Source of the DNA: Bin5 sp965232575
Lineage (GTDB): Bacteria > Chloroflexota > Anaerolineae > Caldilineales > Caldilineaceae
Direction of reading: 5' to 3'
NCBI GenBank assembly: GCA_965232575.1
Contig: CBDDPZ010000008.1
Span: 1,711,522-1,775,521, forward strand
Length of the DNA stretch: 64,000 nt
The first letter of the stretch is position 1. Each line of letters starts with the position of its first letter. The position numbers and the translations under genes are program-made. Below, piece after piece: positions 1 through 7,940 of this stretch. The notes under the pieces were generated by a model. It worked only from the letters and a program-made list of their open reading frames with translations. It ran no database searches and was not told where the DNA came from.

Positions 1-3000
1 TCCGCCCTCGCGCTTCCTGTGTTCAAGATCGTGGCGTAGATGGTCACGGGTGTGCCCGCAGCCACTTCGGTTGCGCTAAAGCCGATGTTTTCGGCCACAA
101 CGACCAGGTTGGGGGCCGGCCCGTGGCTCACACTCAGCGTGGCCGTGGCGCTGTTGTCTCCCTCCTTGGATTCGGATATCAGGTTATGCGGATCAACCTG
201 CACCTGGATCTTCTGATCGCCGCTGCGGTTGGCCGTATCGAACCGGATCGACGCCACGCCGCTGCTGCCGGGCGCAATCGAAGGAATGACCTGCAGCGCT
301 GCGACCGGCGCCGCAGGACTTCTGTTCGCGTCCAGGAACTGTACCTGCACGTCCTGCACTTCGGAATCGCCCGCGTTCAGAATTGTCGCGTAGATGGTGA
401 CTTCATCGCCTTCCACCGGGTTAGCCGGGGCGATACCGATATTGCTGGATGAAAGCGCCAGGTTGGGTTCGGCGTCCGACTGCAGCGTCAGCGTCTTGCT
501 GGCGTTGTTGTCAGTCTCGTCCAACTCAGTGATGAAGTTATCCGGGTCCGCAGTAACGGTGATGCTCGGATCGCCCGAACTCGTGCCGGAATCGTAGGTA
601 ACGCGGGCCACTGCGCTGCTGCCTGCGGGGATGCTGTCAATCATCTGGTTCAAGGCGACGGGCGTCGTTCTGCCCTCCCGGAACTGAATGATGACGCTTT
701 CCGCGTCCGCGGTACCGTTGTTGACTATCGTTGCCAGGATCGTGACCTGCGCGCCGGGCTGCGGCGAGGCCGGGTCGAAGCCTATATTGTCGGAATCAAC
801 GTACAGGTTCGGCGCGGGCGCCTCAGCGACGGCGAGAATCCGGGTAGCGGCATTGTCCGCTTCGTTGCGCTCGGAAACGAAGTTGTTGGGATCTATGACC
901 ATGCGGACGCTGCGTTCTCCGCTCTTCTCCACAGTGTCGTACTGCACCTGGACGACGCCGCTGCCCCCAACGGGGATCTCGGCAATCGTTTGCGGCAGGC
1001 CGATTGGCACCGCCGCGTCCTCGTCAGTGACATCCACGAACTGTACCGTGACTGCACGGGCATCGGCGTTTCCGTTGTTGAGCACGGTCCCGTGGATAGT
1101 TGTCGTCTCGCCCGCATGCGGTTCGGCCGGGTTGAAGCCGATGTTAATCGACTGGGCAACCAAATTGGGCAGGAGTTGCCTTTCACCGGGCAACTGCAGT
1201 TTTGCAGTCAACACCTGGACGTCGTCGATATACCAGCCTTCGTTATCGTTAAAGGTGTCGTCAATCGTATCAAACCAGAATCGGACCTGTATGGAGCCGC
1301 TCTCACTGACAGCTTGGCTCAGGTCAACGTCCCTGCGCGCCCAATGTCCTTCTGTGCCGTGGGATTCGAAGACCGTTCTCCACGTCGTTCCGTCAGTGGA
1401 AATCTGTACACGTGTCCGGTCGTAGCGGGTGTTTCTCTGTAGCTCGCTCCACTCGTAGAAAGTGAGCAGCGCATCGTCGGCGCCGGCAATGTCGATAATG
1501 CCGCTGGTGATGGTACCCTCATTCTCCTTGCCCGTGTCGTAGTCCCGCTGTCTCTCCCGACCGTAATACCAGGAAGTTTCGGGGCTGTTAAAACGCAGGC
1601 TGGAAAGATGCCACAGGCTGTCGTCGGCATCTTCGATGGTCCATTTGCCTGACCCGCTTTCCATATCGTCTTCAAATACGATCGTCCCCGCGCTGGTCCG
1701 GGCGATGACGATATTGGAGAGGTCAGAAACGTTGCCTACATTGTCTGCTACCCGCAGAGCGAAGTAGTAGGTTGTGTCCGGTTCCAGCCCGGTTACCTCC
1801 AGAGACTCTCTGGAGCCTGGAGCGGCGGGCGTCGGGGCTGTCTCCACGCGCTGGGCAGAATCCCAGGTGGCATTGGATATCGGCGCCGTGGCGTACCTTA
1901 CATCGTAGGCAGTCGACTGCCCGGTGAATCCATCATCACCGGTCGCCGTCCAGGAAAGAAGGATCTTGGTCAGGAGTACACCGGAGGGGGACAGGTCGGT
2001 AACGGTGGCGGGCGGCGTCGAGTCCTTCTCCATCGAGTTGAACAGGTTCAGGCGTCCGTTAGTCAACGTCTTCTTCGACTGGGGTGGCAGTGGATCAACG
2101 CCGGACAGAATCCGCTGCTTAACCTGCTGGTTATTCAGCCCTTCAAACTCCGACCAGATGAGGGCGGCGGCGCCGGAGACGTAAGGGGCGGACATTGATG
2201 TACCGCTCGTGGCCCCATATCCGGACGGCAGGCACATGGGACAGCGTCCGGACGGGACCGTTGAAAGAATGTTTACCCCGGGGGCAGCCAGGTCAACCCA
2301 GTCTTCGCCCCAGCTGGAAAAGCCGGCATAAATATCGTCGTGATCGGTTGCGGCTACGGAGATGATGTTGTCCAGATCATAGGCGGCAGGGTAGAGCTTG
2401 CGATTGGAATTGGAGTTGCCGGCCGAGCAGACATGCAGAGGCGAATTGACGCGCCCCATGGCCTCTCGCAGAGCGTTTGACGGCGAACCGCCGCCCCAGC
2501 TGCTATTTGTAACCAGAATGTTCTGCTTTTGTTTGTTGCGCAGGTCGTAAATATAGTTGAAGCACTTGACAGCGTTGGACGTCGTGCCCGTCCCGAAGGC
2601 GGTGATGAACTTGCAGCCAAGGATTTTGGCATTCCAATTTACGCCGATGACGCCCTTCCTGTTGTCGCCGGCCGCGGCCGCGATGCCGGCCACGTGGGTC
2701 CCATGACCGTAGTCATCGATCAGCGCGCCGCTGTTGGTGATTGCATTGATACCGTGGAAGTCATCGACATAACCGTTGTCGTCGTCATCGATTCCGTTCT
2801 CTACACACCGGCCCACGCCCCTGGGACACTCCTTCGGGTTCGTCCACAGATTAGCCTGGAAATCTTCGTGTTCGACATCGATACCGGTATCGATCACAGC
2901 AATAATTATTTCTTCCGAGCCTGTGCCGATCTCCCACGCCTCGAGCGCGTCGATGTCGGCGTCGGCTGTACCGCCGGTCTGACCGGTGTTATGCAGACCC

Positions 3001-3461
3001 CATAGATTCTCAAAAAGTGGGTCCGAAGGCGGCGTCTCACTGATCTGCAGCAGGTAGTTCGGCTCTGCGTAGGCAACTCTCTCGTCACTTGCCAGCACTT
3101 CGATCAGGTTTTCGTCGACATCGACCGGCGCTCCCGCCAGTCGCAGACCCTGGTCCGCGTCGGTGGGGTCGTTATCCAAATTGTCCTTTTCTGACAGCCC
3201 GTACTCGGCGTAGAAGTCGGAGATCTGGTCGCGGGTAACTGTTTTCTTGAAGCGGATAAGCACCTGTCCCGGCACATACTCCGCGACTTCCTCTTCCTGG
3301 AGTAACGCCCTCTCGATCCGCTCCCCCTCGATGCTGGAAAGATCCATTTCCCCGGAGCGAAGGCTCGTGTCGAGAATGGTCCCAAGCCGATCGCCGGAAA
3401 GAAGCAGGCCGGTGGCCAGACAGAGGACAAGGAACAGGGCAATGAGCGAAACCCTTTTCAT
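1..3461 (-). CDS. Secreted subtilisin-like serine protease (S8) with CARDB repeats, 3' end outside window
   Basis: The frame is open from the ATG at 3461 to the window edge, so the C-terminus is missing and about 1153 residues are visible. The N-terminus (MKRVSLIALFLVLCL...) is a signal peptide. A propeptide-like stretch (YVPGQVLIRFKK, about residues 64-135) precedes the peptidase domain. The catalytic triad is visible: Asp in AVIDTGID, His in GHGTHVAG and Ser in GTSMSAPYVSG. After it come a fibronectin-III-like domain (TPPATVTDLSPSG to SNIVIART), a MAM/jelly-roll-like segment (DDMESGSGKW) and at least four CARDB/DUF11-like repeats of about 115 residues (PNLVAQSINIGFNPAEP, PNLYVDSDNIGFDPASP, PNLALSSSNIGIAPANP, PNLVVVAENIGFSATE). 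The last repeat is cut by the edge. Export and extracellular or surface proteolysis are inferred. No partner gene is visible. Confidence 0.93.
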   Translation of the reverse strand, partial: MKRVSLIALFLVLCLATGLLLSGDRLGTILDTSLRSGEMDLSSIEGERIERALLQEEEVAEYVPGQVLIRFKKTVTRDQISDFYAEYGLSEKDNLDNDPTDADQGLRLAGAPVDVDENLIEVLASDERVAYAEPNYLLQISETPPSDPLFENLWGLHNTGQTGGTADADIDALEAWEIGTGSEEIIIAVIDTGIDVEHEDFQANLWTNPKECPRGVGRCVENGIDDDDNGYVDDFHGINAITNSGALIDDYGHGTHVAGIAAAAGDNRKGVIGVNWNAKILGCKFITAFGTGTTSNAVKCFNYIYDLRNKQKQNILVTNSSWGGGSPSNALREAMGRVNSPLHVCSAGNSNSNRKLYPAAYDLDNIISVAATDHDDIYAGFSSWGEDWVDLAAPGVNILSTVPSGRCPMCLPSGYGATSGTSMSAPYVSGAAALIWSEFEGLNNQQVKQRILSGVDPLPPQSKKTLTNGRLNLFNSMEKDSTPPATVTDLSPSGVLLTKILLSWTATGDDGFTGQSTAYDVRYATAPISNATWDSAQRVETAPTPAAPGSRESLEVTGLEPDTTYYFALRVADNVGNVSDLSNIVIARTSAGTIVFEDDMESGSGKWTIEDADDSLWHLSSLRFNSPETSWYYGRERQRDYDTGKENEGTITSGIIDIAGADDALLTFYEWSELQRNTRYDRTRVQISTDGTTWRTVFESHGTEGHWARRDVDLSQAVSESGSIQVRFWFDTIDDTFNDNEGWYIDDVQVLTAKLQLPGERQLLPNLVAQSINIGFNPAEPHAGETTTIHGTVLNNGNADARAVTVQFVDVTDEDAAVPIGLPQTIAEIPVGGSGVVQVQYDTVEKSGERSVRMVIDPNNFVSERNEADNAATRILAVAEAPAPNLYVDSDNIGFDPASPQPGAQVTILATIVNNGTADAESVIIQFREGRTTPVALNQMIDSIPAGSSAVARVTYDSGTSSGDPSITVTADPDNFITELDETDNNASKTLTLQSDAEPNLALSSSNIGIAPANPVEGDEVTIYATILNAGDSEVQDVQVQFLDANRSPAAPVAALQVIPSIAPGSSGVASIRFDTANRSGDQKIQVQVDPHNLISESKEGDNSATATLSVSHGPAPNLVVVAENIGFSATEVAAGTPVTIYATILNTGSARA

Positions 3462-3686
3462 TTCTGGTCTATCTCCGTAAACTCATCGATCCTGAGCGTT
3501 CGTAAGAGGATCGTCGTGAAAAAGTATCAATTTCGGTTACAACAGGTCCGTTTATGTTGACACACATGACGCGAATAATCAAATGCCATGCGTGTAGCCG
3601 GGTGACGAAAACTGATCTTGCCGCGGCCGGCTATATTCTTCCGGCAGTTCTGGGGATTGGCGAACAGTACAAAAAAGGGGACAAAC

Positions 3687-3732
3687 TTTGCGCTGAGCCG
3701 ACGCCGCAGATGGGCCCTTGGCGAAGCGCAAA
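3687..3732. repeat. Palindromic repeat, family A
   Basis: A 46-bp imperfect palindrome starting TTTGCGCTGAGCCGAC and ending CCTTGGCGAAGCGCAAA. It lies between the protease promoter region and the 3' end of fdhD. The rest of 3462-3745 shows no gene. Confidence 0.85.
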
Positions 3733-3745
3733 CTAAGAGAGAACC

Positions 3746-4624
3746 TCACGAACTATCGATCTCTTCCGGCGGTCCCTGCCCGTTCCACAGGATCCGCTCG
3801 GCGCCGGCGTAAACGTTCAACCGCTCTCCGCGCAAAAATCCTATCAGCGTAACGCCGAAGCGGCGGGCCACGTCCACCGCCAGATGACTTGGCGCAGACA
3901 CGGCGCAGACCACCGGCAGGCCCGCGACCGTCGACTTCTGCAGAATCTCGTAGGAGGCGCGACCGCTGACCAGAAGGATACCGTCATGTAAGGGCAGCTT
4001 GCGCTGCATAAACGCCCAGCCGATCAGCTTGTCGACCGCGTTGTGGCGGCCCACATCCTCGCGCAGGCACACGAGGTTGCCTTCGGCGTCAAACAGGCCG
4101 GCCGCGTGCAGTCCGCCGGTCGCTTCAAACAGTCCCTGCGCCGCCCGCAGCTTTTGCGGCAGGGCAGTCAGGACGGCAGGACTGACCTTCGGACCCGCCG
4201 TCAGTGCCGGGCAGTCGCGCATCTCAATGGCGTCAAGACTTGCCTTACCGCAGACGCCGCAAGCGCTTGTCGTGTAGAAATGGCGTTCGAGGGTCGCCAA
4301 CTCAGGCAGCCTCGCAAGACGCAGCCCTACATTTACGATATTGTAGCGCTGGTCCGCGTCGACGTCGGCGTCCACACAGTAGGTGATCCCGCTGACTTGT
4401 ACTGGCTCGCCGACGATTCCCTCGTTGTGCAGAAAACCTGCTGCCAGTTCAAAATCGTTGCCGGGCGTGCGCATCGTCACGGCGACTGTTTGCGTTTCGC
4501 CCCCCGCCTGCAAGCGAATCTCCAGCGGCTCTTCTGTCGCCAACTGATCATCCCGAACTCTGTGCCGCCCGCTTTCCACTACCGTAACGCGGGCGCGCAC
4601 CTTGCTACCAACGCGAGGAATCAT
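3746..4624 (-). CDS. fdhD: Formate dehydrogenase accessory sulfurtransferase FdhD
   Basis: 292 residues, the usual length. FdhD carries sulfur from the cysteine desulfurase to the Mo/W-bis-MGD cofactor of formate dehydrogenase, which is required for activity. Visible family motifs are the CGVCGKASLDAI segment near residue 120 with the two conserved cysteines, CLREDVGRHNAVDKLIG near 195-210, and VSGRASYEILQKS. It is the last gene of the minus-strand formate dehydrogenase operon, 159 bp after the catalytic subunit. That gap is almost filled by a nested repeat. The ATG at 4624 gives the expected N-terminus. Confidence 0.96.
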   Translation of the reverse strand: MIPRVGSKVRARVTVVESGRHRVRDDQLATEEPLEIRLQAGGETQTVAVTMRTPGNDFELAAGFLHNEGIVGEPVQVSGITYCVDADVDADQRYNIVNVGLRLARLPELATLERHFYTTSACGVCGKASLDAIEMRDCPALTAGPKVSPAVLTALPQKLRAAQGLFEATGGLHAAGLFDAEGNLVCLREDVGRHNAVDKLIGWAFMQRKLPLHDGILLVSGRASYEILQKSTVAGLPVVCAVSAPSHLAVDVARRFGVTLIGFLRGERLNVYAGAERILWNGQGPPEEIDSS

Positions 4625-4658
4625 TAGGGCTCAACTCAGAGAATTGCAGGGGGGAAAT

Positions 4659-4763
4659 TTTGCGTTGCCAGCAACACCACAAGTTTGCGCTGACGCCCGC
4701 GATCCCGGTGAGGGCGGAAGCGTCAAATAAGCTGGCATGACAGCCCGCGCTGGACAACGTAAA
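4659..4763. repeat. Nested palindromic repeat: family C inside family B
   Basis: The outer family B palindrome (TTTGCGTTGCCAGCAACACC ... GCTGGACAACGTAAA) is split by a complete family C palindrome at 4684-4727 (TTTGCGCTGACGCCC ... GGGCGGAAGCGTCAAA). Uninterrupted B copies of 62 bp occur at 17649 and 23386, which shows the C unit is an insertion. Confidence 0.85.
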
Positions 4764-4782
4764 TCGCATGTCCGTGAGTGTG

Positions 4783-4828
4783 TTTACGCTTCGCCGACCG
4801 CATCTGTCGCGCCTTGGCGAAGCGTAAA
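4783..4828. repeat. Family A palindrome at the 3' end of the formate dehydrogenase gene
   Basis: A 46-bp copy with TTTACG/CGTAAA ends. It overlaps the last 14 codons of the catalytic subunit gene and supplies its TAA stop (minus-strand codon at 4784-4786). Confidence 0.85.
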
Positions 4829-6946
4829 TAACGACGGCACTCTCTCCGAAATCGGTTCCACATGCACTGGGCAGACTTTCAACTCCGCCGTATGCGTAAT
4901 CGGATCGTAGCCCGAGCCGGTCAGCACGTTGATCGGCACTTCGGCAAATGAGAAACTGGCGAACACCGTCCCCTGCGGAGAGCGCCTCGTCGTCTGCACG
5001 CGCACATCCACCGCCCCGCGGCGGCTGCTCATCCTGGCCCAGCCACCGTCGTGCAGACCGTAGCGGGCCGCGTCACTTGGATGCACCTCCAGCGTCTCCT
5101 CCGGCAGGAGCTCGTTAATACCCTCTGATCTCCCCGTCTGCGTGCGCGTATGGTAGCTCTCCAGCCGCCGCCCCGTGGTCAGCCACAGGGGATACGCCTC
5201 ATCGATCGTTTCCGCGGGATCGCGGTAGTCGGTGAAGCTGAACTTCCCGCGGCCGTTGATAAATTTATCTTCGTGCAGGCGGGGCGTGCCGGGATGCCCC
5301 CGGTAGGGGATCGGCCACTGGTACTGGCCGCTGTCCGCTAATTCCCAGTCGATGCCATTATAGATGGGCGACAGTTCGCATAGCTCATTGAATATCGGGA
5401 CCGGCGAGTCGTAGTCGAAGCCGCTCATGCCCATGCGCTGCGCGATCTGACCGATGATCCACCAGTCGGGTCTGGCCTCGCCCGGCGGCTCCACAGCCTT
5501 GCGTACGCGCTGGATGCGCCGCTCCGTATTCACGAAATGGCCGTCGGTCTCCGCCCAGGACGCGGCCGGCAGCACCACGTCCGCCAGTTCCGCCGTCTCT
5601 GTCAGAAAGATATCGATCACGACGAGATGTTCAAGGCTCTTCAGCGCATGGATGCAGTGCTCCTGGTCCGGGTCTGAGACGACCGTGTTCTCGCCGTCGA
5701 TGAGCATGCCGAAAATCCTGTCACCGCACTGTTCCAGGGCCGTCACCTTGGTGATGCCCTTTTCCAGATCTATCTTGCGCCCGTAGGCCTTTTCAAACTT
5801 GGTCTGATTGGCCCTGTCGTCTACAGGTTGGAAGCCGGCGTAGTTGTTGGGCAGAGCGCCGCTATCCCCGGCCCCCTGAATATTGTTCTGCCCGCGCATC
5901 GGATTGACACCGGTGCCCTCGCGGCCGAAATTGCCGGTCAGCAGCGCCAGATTGCACAGGCTCTGCACGTTTTCCACGCCACAGATATGCTCCGTGATGC
6001 CTAGCGTATAGTAGATGGCGGCCTTATCGCTCGAGCCGTACAGGATAGCCGCCTCTTCGATCATCGCTGCCGGCACGCCGGTGATGCTCTCCGCCCACTC
6101 AGGCGTCTTTTCCTGCAGATGGTCGACCAGCTCATCATAGCCCTCGGTTCGGGTAGCGATAAACTCCTGATCAGCCAGCCCCTCGCGCACGATCACGTGC
6201 GCCATCCCCAGCAGCAGCGCGGTATCGCTGCCCACCCGGATCGGCAGATAGAGATCGGCCATTTCCGCCAGGCGGATGCGTCGCGGATCGGCCACGATCA
6301 TTTTGGCCCCGCGTGCAAGCGCCTTTTTCAGCCGCGTGGCCGCCACCGGGTGGGCTTCCGTCATGTTCGTGCCGATACAGAAGATCACATCCGGCTTTTC
6401 CATATCCGCCAGCGGATTGGACATCGCCCCGCGTCCGATTGTTGCCGCCAGACCGGCGACAGTCGGGGCGTGTCAAGCCCGACTGCAGTTGTCAATATAG
6501 TTTGTGCCGAACCCCACCCGGATAAACTTCTGCATCATGTAGTTCGCTTCGCTGGGCGTGCGCCCGGAGGCGACACCGTAGACCGCGTGGCGTCCATGTT
6601 TGTGCAGCACATCCATGAAGCCCTGCGCCGCCTGCTGCAGCGCTTCGTCCCAACTCGCCCGCTGCAACCAGCCCTCCGCGTCGCGCACGAGCGGATGGGT
6701 CAGCCGGTCCGGATGATGGACATAATCGTAGGCGAACTGGCCCTTGACACAGAGCGCACCCTGGTTGGCCGGCCCGTCAAAAGCCGGATGCACTGCGATG
6801 ATGCGGTTGTCGCGGGTCACCAGATCCAGCGAACAGCCTACCCCGCAGTAGCCGCAGATGGTCCGGGTTGTCTGGGTGTCAGACTTTGCGCTTCGCCGAC
6901 GCCATCTGTCGGCCCTTGGCGAAGCGTCAAACATGGTAGCGTTCAT
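4784..6946 (-). CDS. fdhF: Selenocysteine-containing formate dehydrogenase, molybdopterin catalytic subunit
   Basis: 720 residues when the in-frame TGA at 6473-6475 (codon 158) is read as selenocysteine. Both halves are in one frame and align without a gap with FdhF-type enzymes: DNCSRA-Sec-HAPTVAGLAATIG, equivalent to the E. coli FdhF Sec140 region. The N-terminal [4Fe-4S] motif CGYCGVGC...CVKG is present, followed by MGD-binding segments (GREGTGVNPMRGQNN, CIGTNMTEAHP) and a C-terminal molybdopterin dinucleotide-binding domain (TGRRLESYHTRTQTGR). It oxidises formate to CO2 and passes electrons through the iron-sulfur subunit to the NuoEF-like diaphorase, so NAD is the likely acceptor. A GAAAGGA Shine-Dalgarno sequence precedes the ATG at 6946. 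Residues about 6-21 and the last 14 are encoded by family A palindromes. Confidence 0.93.
6443..6461 (-). promoter_or_regulatory. Bacterial SECIS hairpin of fdhF
   Basis: On the minus strand, 18 nt after the TGA codon ends, there is a GGTCT apical loop closed by a 7-bp stem (TGTCGCC / GGCGGCA, one G-T wobble). Loop sequence and spacing match the E. coli fdhF SECIS element, where GGUCU also begins 18 nt after UGA. In bacteria this hairpin recruits SelB with Sec-tRNA. Confidence 0.9.
6885..6931. repeat. Family A palindrome inside the fdhF 5' coding region
   Basis: A 47-bp copy read in frame as residues about 6-21 of the catalytic subunit. One end reads TTTGACGCTTCGCC and the other GGCGAAGCGCAAA on the coding strand. 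Confidence 0.85.
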
Positions 6947-6960
6947 CGAAAAGTCCTTTC

Positions 6961-7007
6961 AACTGCGAGGGGCGGAACCCCTAACCCCTGGCCCCTGGTT
7001 TTTCAGG
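6961..7007. repeat. Family G repeat between fdhF and the ferredoxin subunit
   Basis: AACTGCGAGGGG followed by ACCCCTAACCCCTGGCCCCT and TTTTTCAGG. Similar units occur at 12490, 28004, 37735 and 41141. Confidence 0.7.
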
Positions 7008-7008
7008 A

Positions 7009-7710
7009 TTAGCTCCCGCCGTTCCGTGAACTGTTCTCGGCAAAGCGCAGCGCCTTCTTGTCGGCCAGCGCGCCGGTCGGGCAGGTCTGCACACACTGAC
7101 CGCAGAAGGTGCAGGCCGAGTCCTGCAGATGGCCGCCGAACTCGACTGTAATCTGGGTGGCAAAGCCGCGATTGGCCATACTGATGGCGTAGTCACCCTC
7201 CTGCTCCGCGCAGACGCGCACGCAGCGGTAGCAGGAGATACAGAGATCGTAGTCGCGTAGGATAAACGGGTTCGGGTCGTCCGGGCGGCTGCGGCCCGAC
7301 TGCGCGCCGGCAAAGCGGCCGCGGCCGGCGTCATAGCGGTCGACAAGCGTGCCCAATTCCTGTGAAGCCACGCCACGCAGCGCGTCCACCGTCACCTCGC
7401 GGTTCTCGGAGGCAACGAGCTCCAGCAGCGTCCGCCGCAGCCCTTCCACCTTCGCAGACGCGGTCGTGACCTCCATGCCGTCCTCCGCCTGCGTCGTGCA
7501 GGAGGCCACCGGCACCCGCTGCCCCGCCACCTCCACCACACAGAGCCGGCAGCTGCCGAACGCCTCCAGCCGCGGGTCATAGCAGAGTGTCGGCACGGCC
7601 TTTCCGGCCCGCGTCGCGACTTCATAGACCGTTTCGCCAGGCGTGAAGACAATCTTTTCACCGTCCAGGGTCAGCGCAGGCAGTTCCTGCGACTCGTTCA
7701 CCGACTGCAT
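7009..7710 (-). CDS. NuoG-like iron-sulfur subunit of formate dehydrogenase
   Basis: 233 residues. The N-terminal [2Fe-2S] ferredoxin domain has CYDPRLEAFGSCRLC...ASC (about residues 43-71). The C-terminal part carries two [4Fe-4S] motifs, CISCYRCVRVC (about 156-166) and CTFCGQCVQTC (about 200-210). The order matches the N-terminus of NuoG, HoxU and FdsA-type formate dehydrogenases, where it is often fused to the catalytic subunit. Here it is a separate gene. The His-Cys3 motif normally between these regions (NHPLDC..C.....C) is replaced by NREVTVDALRGVASQE, so the N5-type cluster ligands are absent. It probably wires the catalytic subunit to the NuoEF-like subunit. GGAAAAGG precedes the ATG at 7710. 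Confidence 0.9.
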   Translation of the reverse strand: MQSVNESQELPALTLDGEKIVFTPGETVYEVATRAGKAVPTLCYDPRLEAFGSCRLCVVEVAGQRVPVASCTTQAEDGMEVTTASAKVEGLRRTLLELVASENREVTVDALRGVASQELGTLVDRYDAGRGRFAGAQSGRSRPDDPNPFILRDYDLCISCYRCVRVCAEQEGDYAISMANRGFATQITVEFGGHLQDSACTFCGQCVQTCPTGALADKKALRFAENSSRNGGS

Positions 7711-7800
7711 AGAGCCTTTTCCATAATTCGCCGTTCATTTCGTTAAATCTATCGAATCGTTTCACGGAATATTGCTGCACGAATTGAGCATCACACATTG

Positions 7801-7930
7801 TTTGCGTTGCCAGCAACACCACAAGTTTGCGCTGACGCCCGGCGGCATATGCGGGCGGGACGCCCGCGATCCCGGTGAGGGCGGAAGCGTCAAATAAGCT
7901 GGCATGACAGCCCGCGCTGGACAACGCAAA
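7801..7930. repeat. Nested palindromic repeat: extended family C inside family B
   Basis: A 130-bp relative of the copy at 4659-4763. The inner C unit (7826-7894) is longer because it carries GCGGGCGGGACGCCCGC. The element fills most of the 230-bp gap between the NuoEF and ferredoxin genes. Confidence 0.85.
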
Positions 7931-7940
7931 CAGCCCTGGC

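Noticed and set aside
123..1442. Several plus-strand open frames of 67-245 codons
   Set aside because: They are antisense to a continuous minus-strand frame encoding CARDB repeats and the protease, which has clear homology.
6425..6472. A frameshift or nonsense mutation splitting the formate dehydrogenase gene
   Set aside because: Both halves are in the same frame, the TGA is at the known selenocysteine position, and a SECIS-like hairpin follows at the expected distance.
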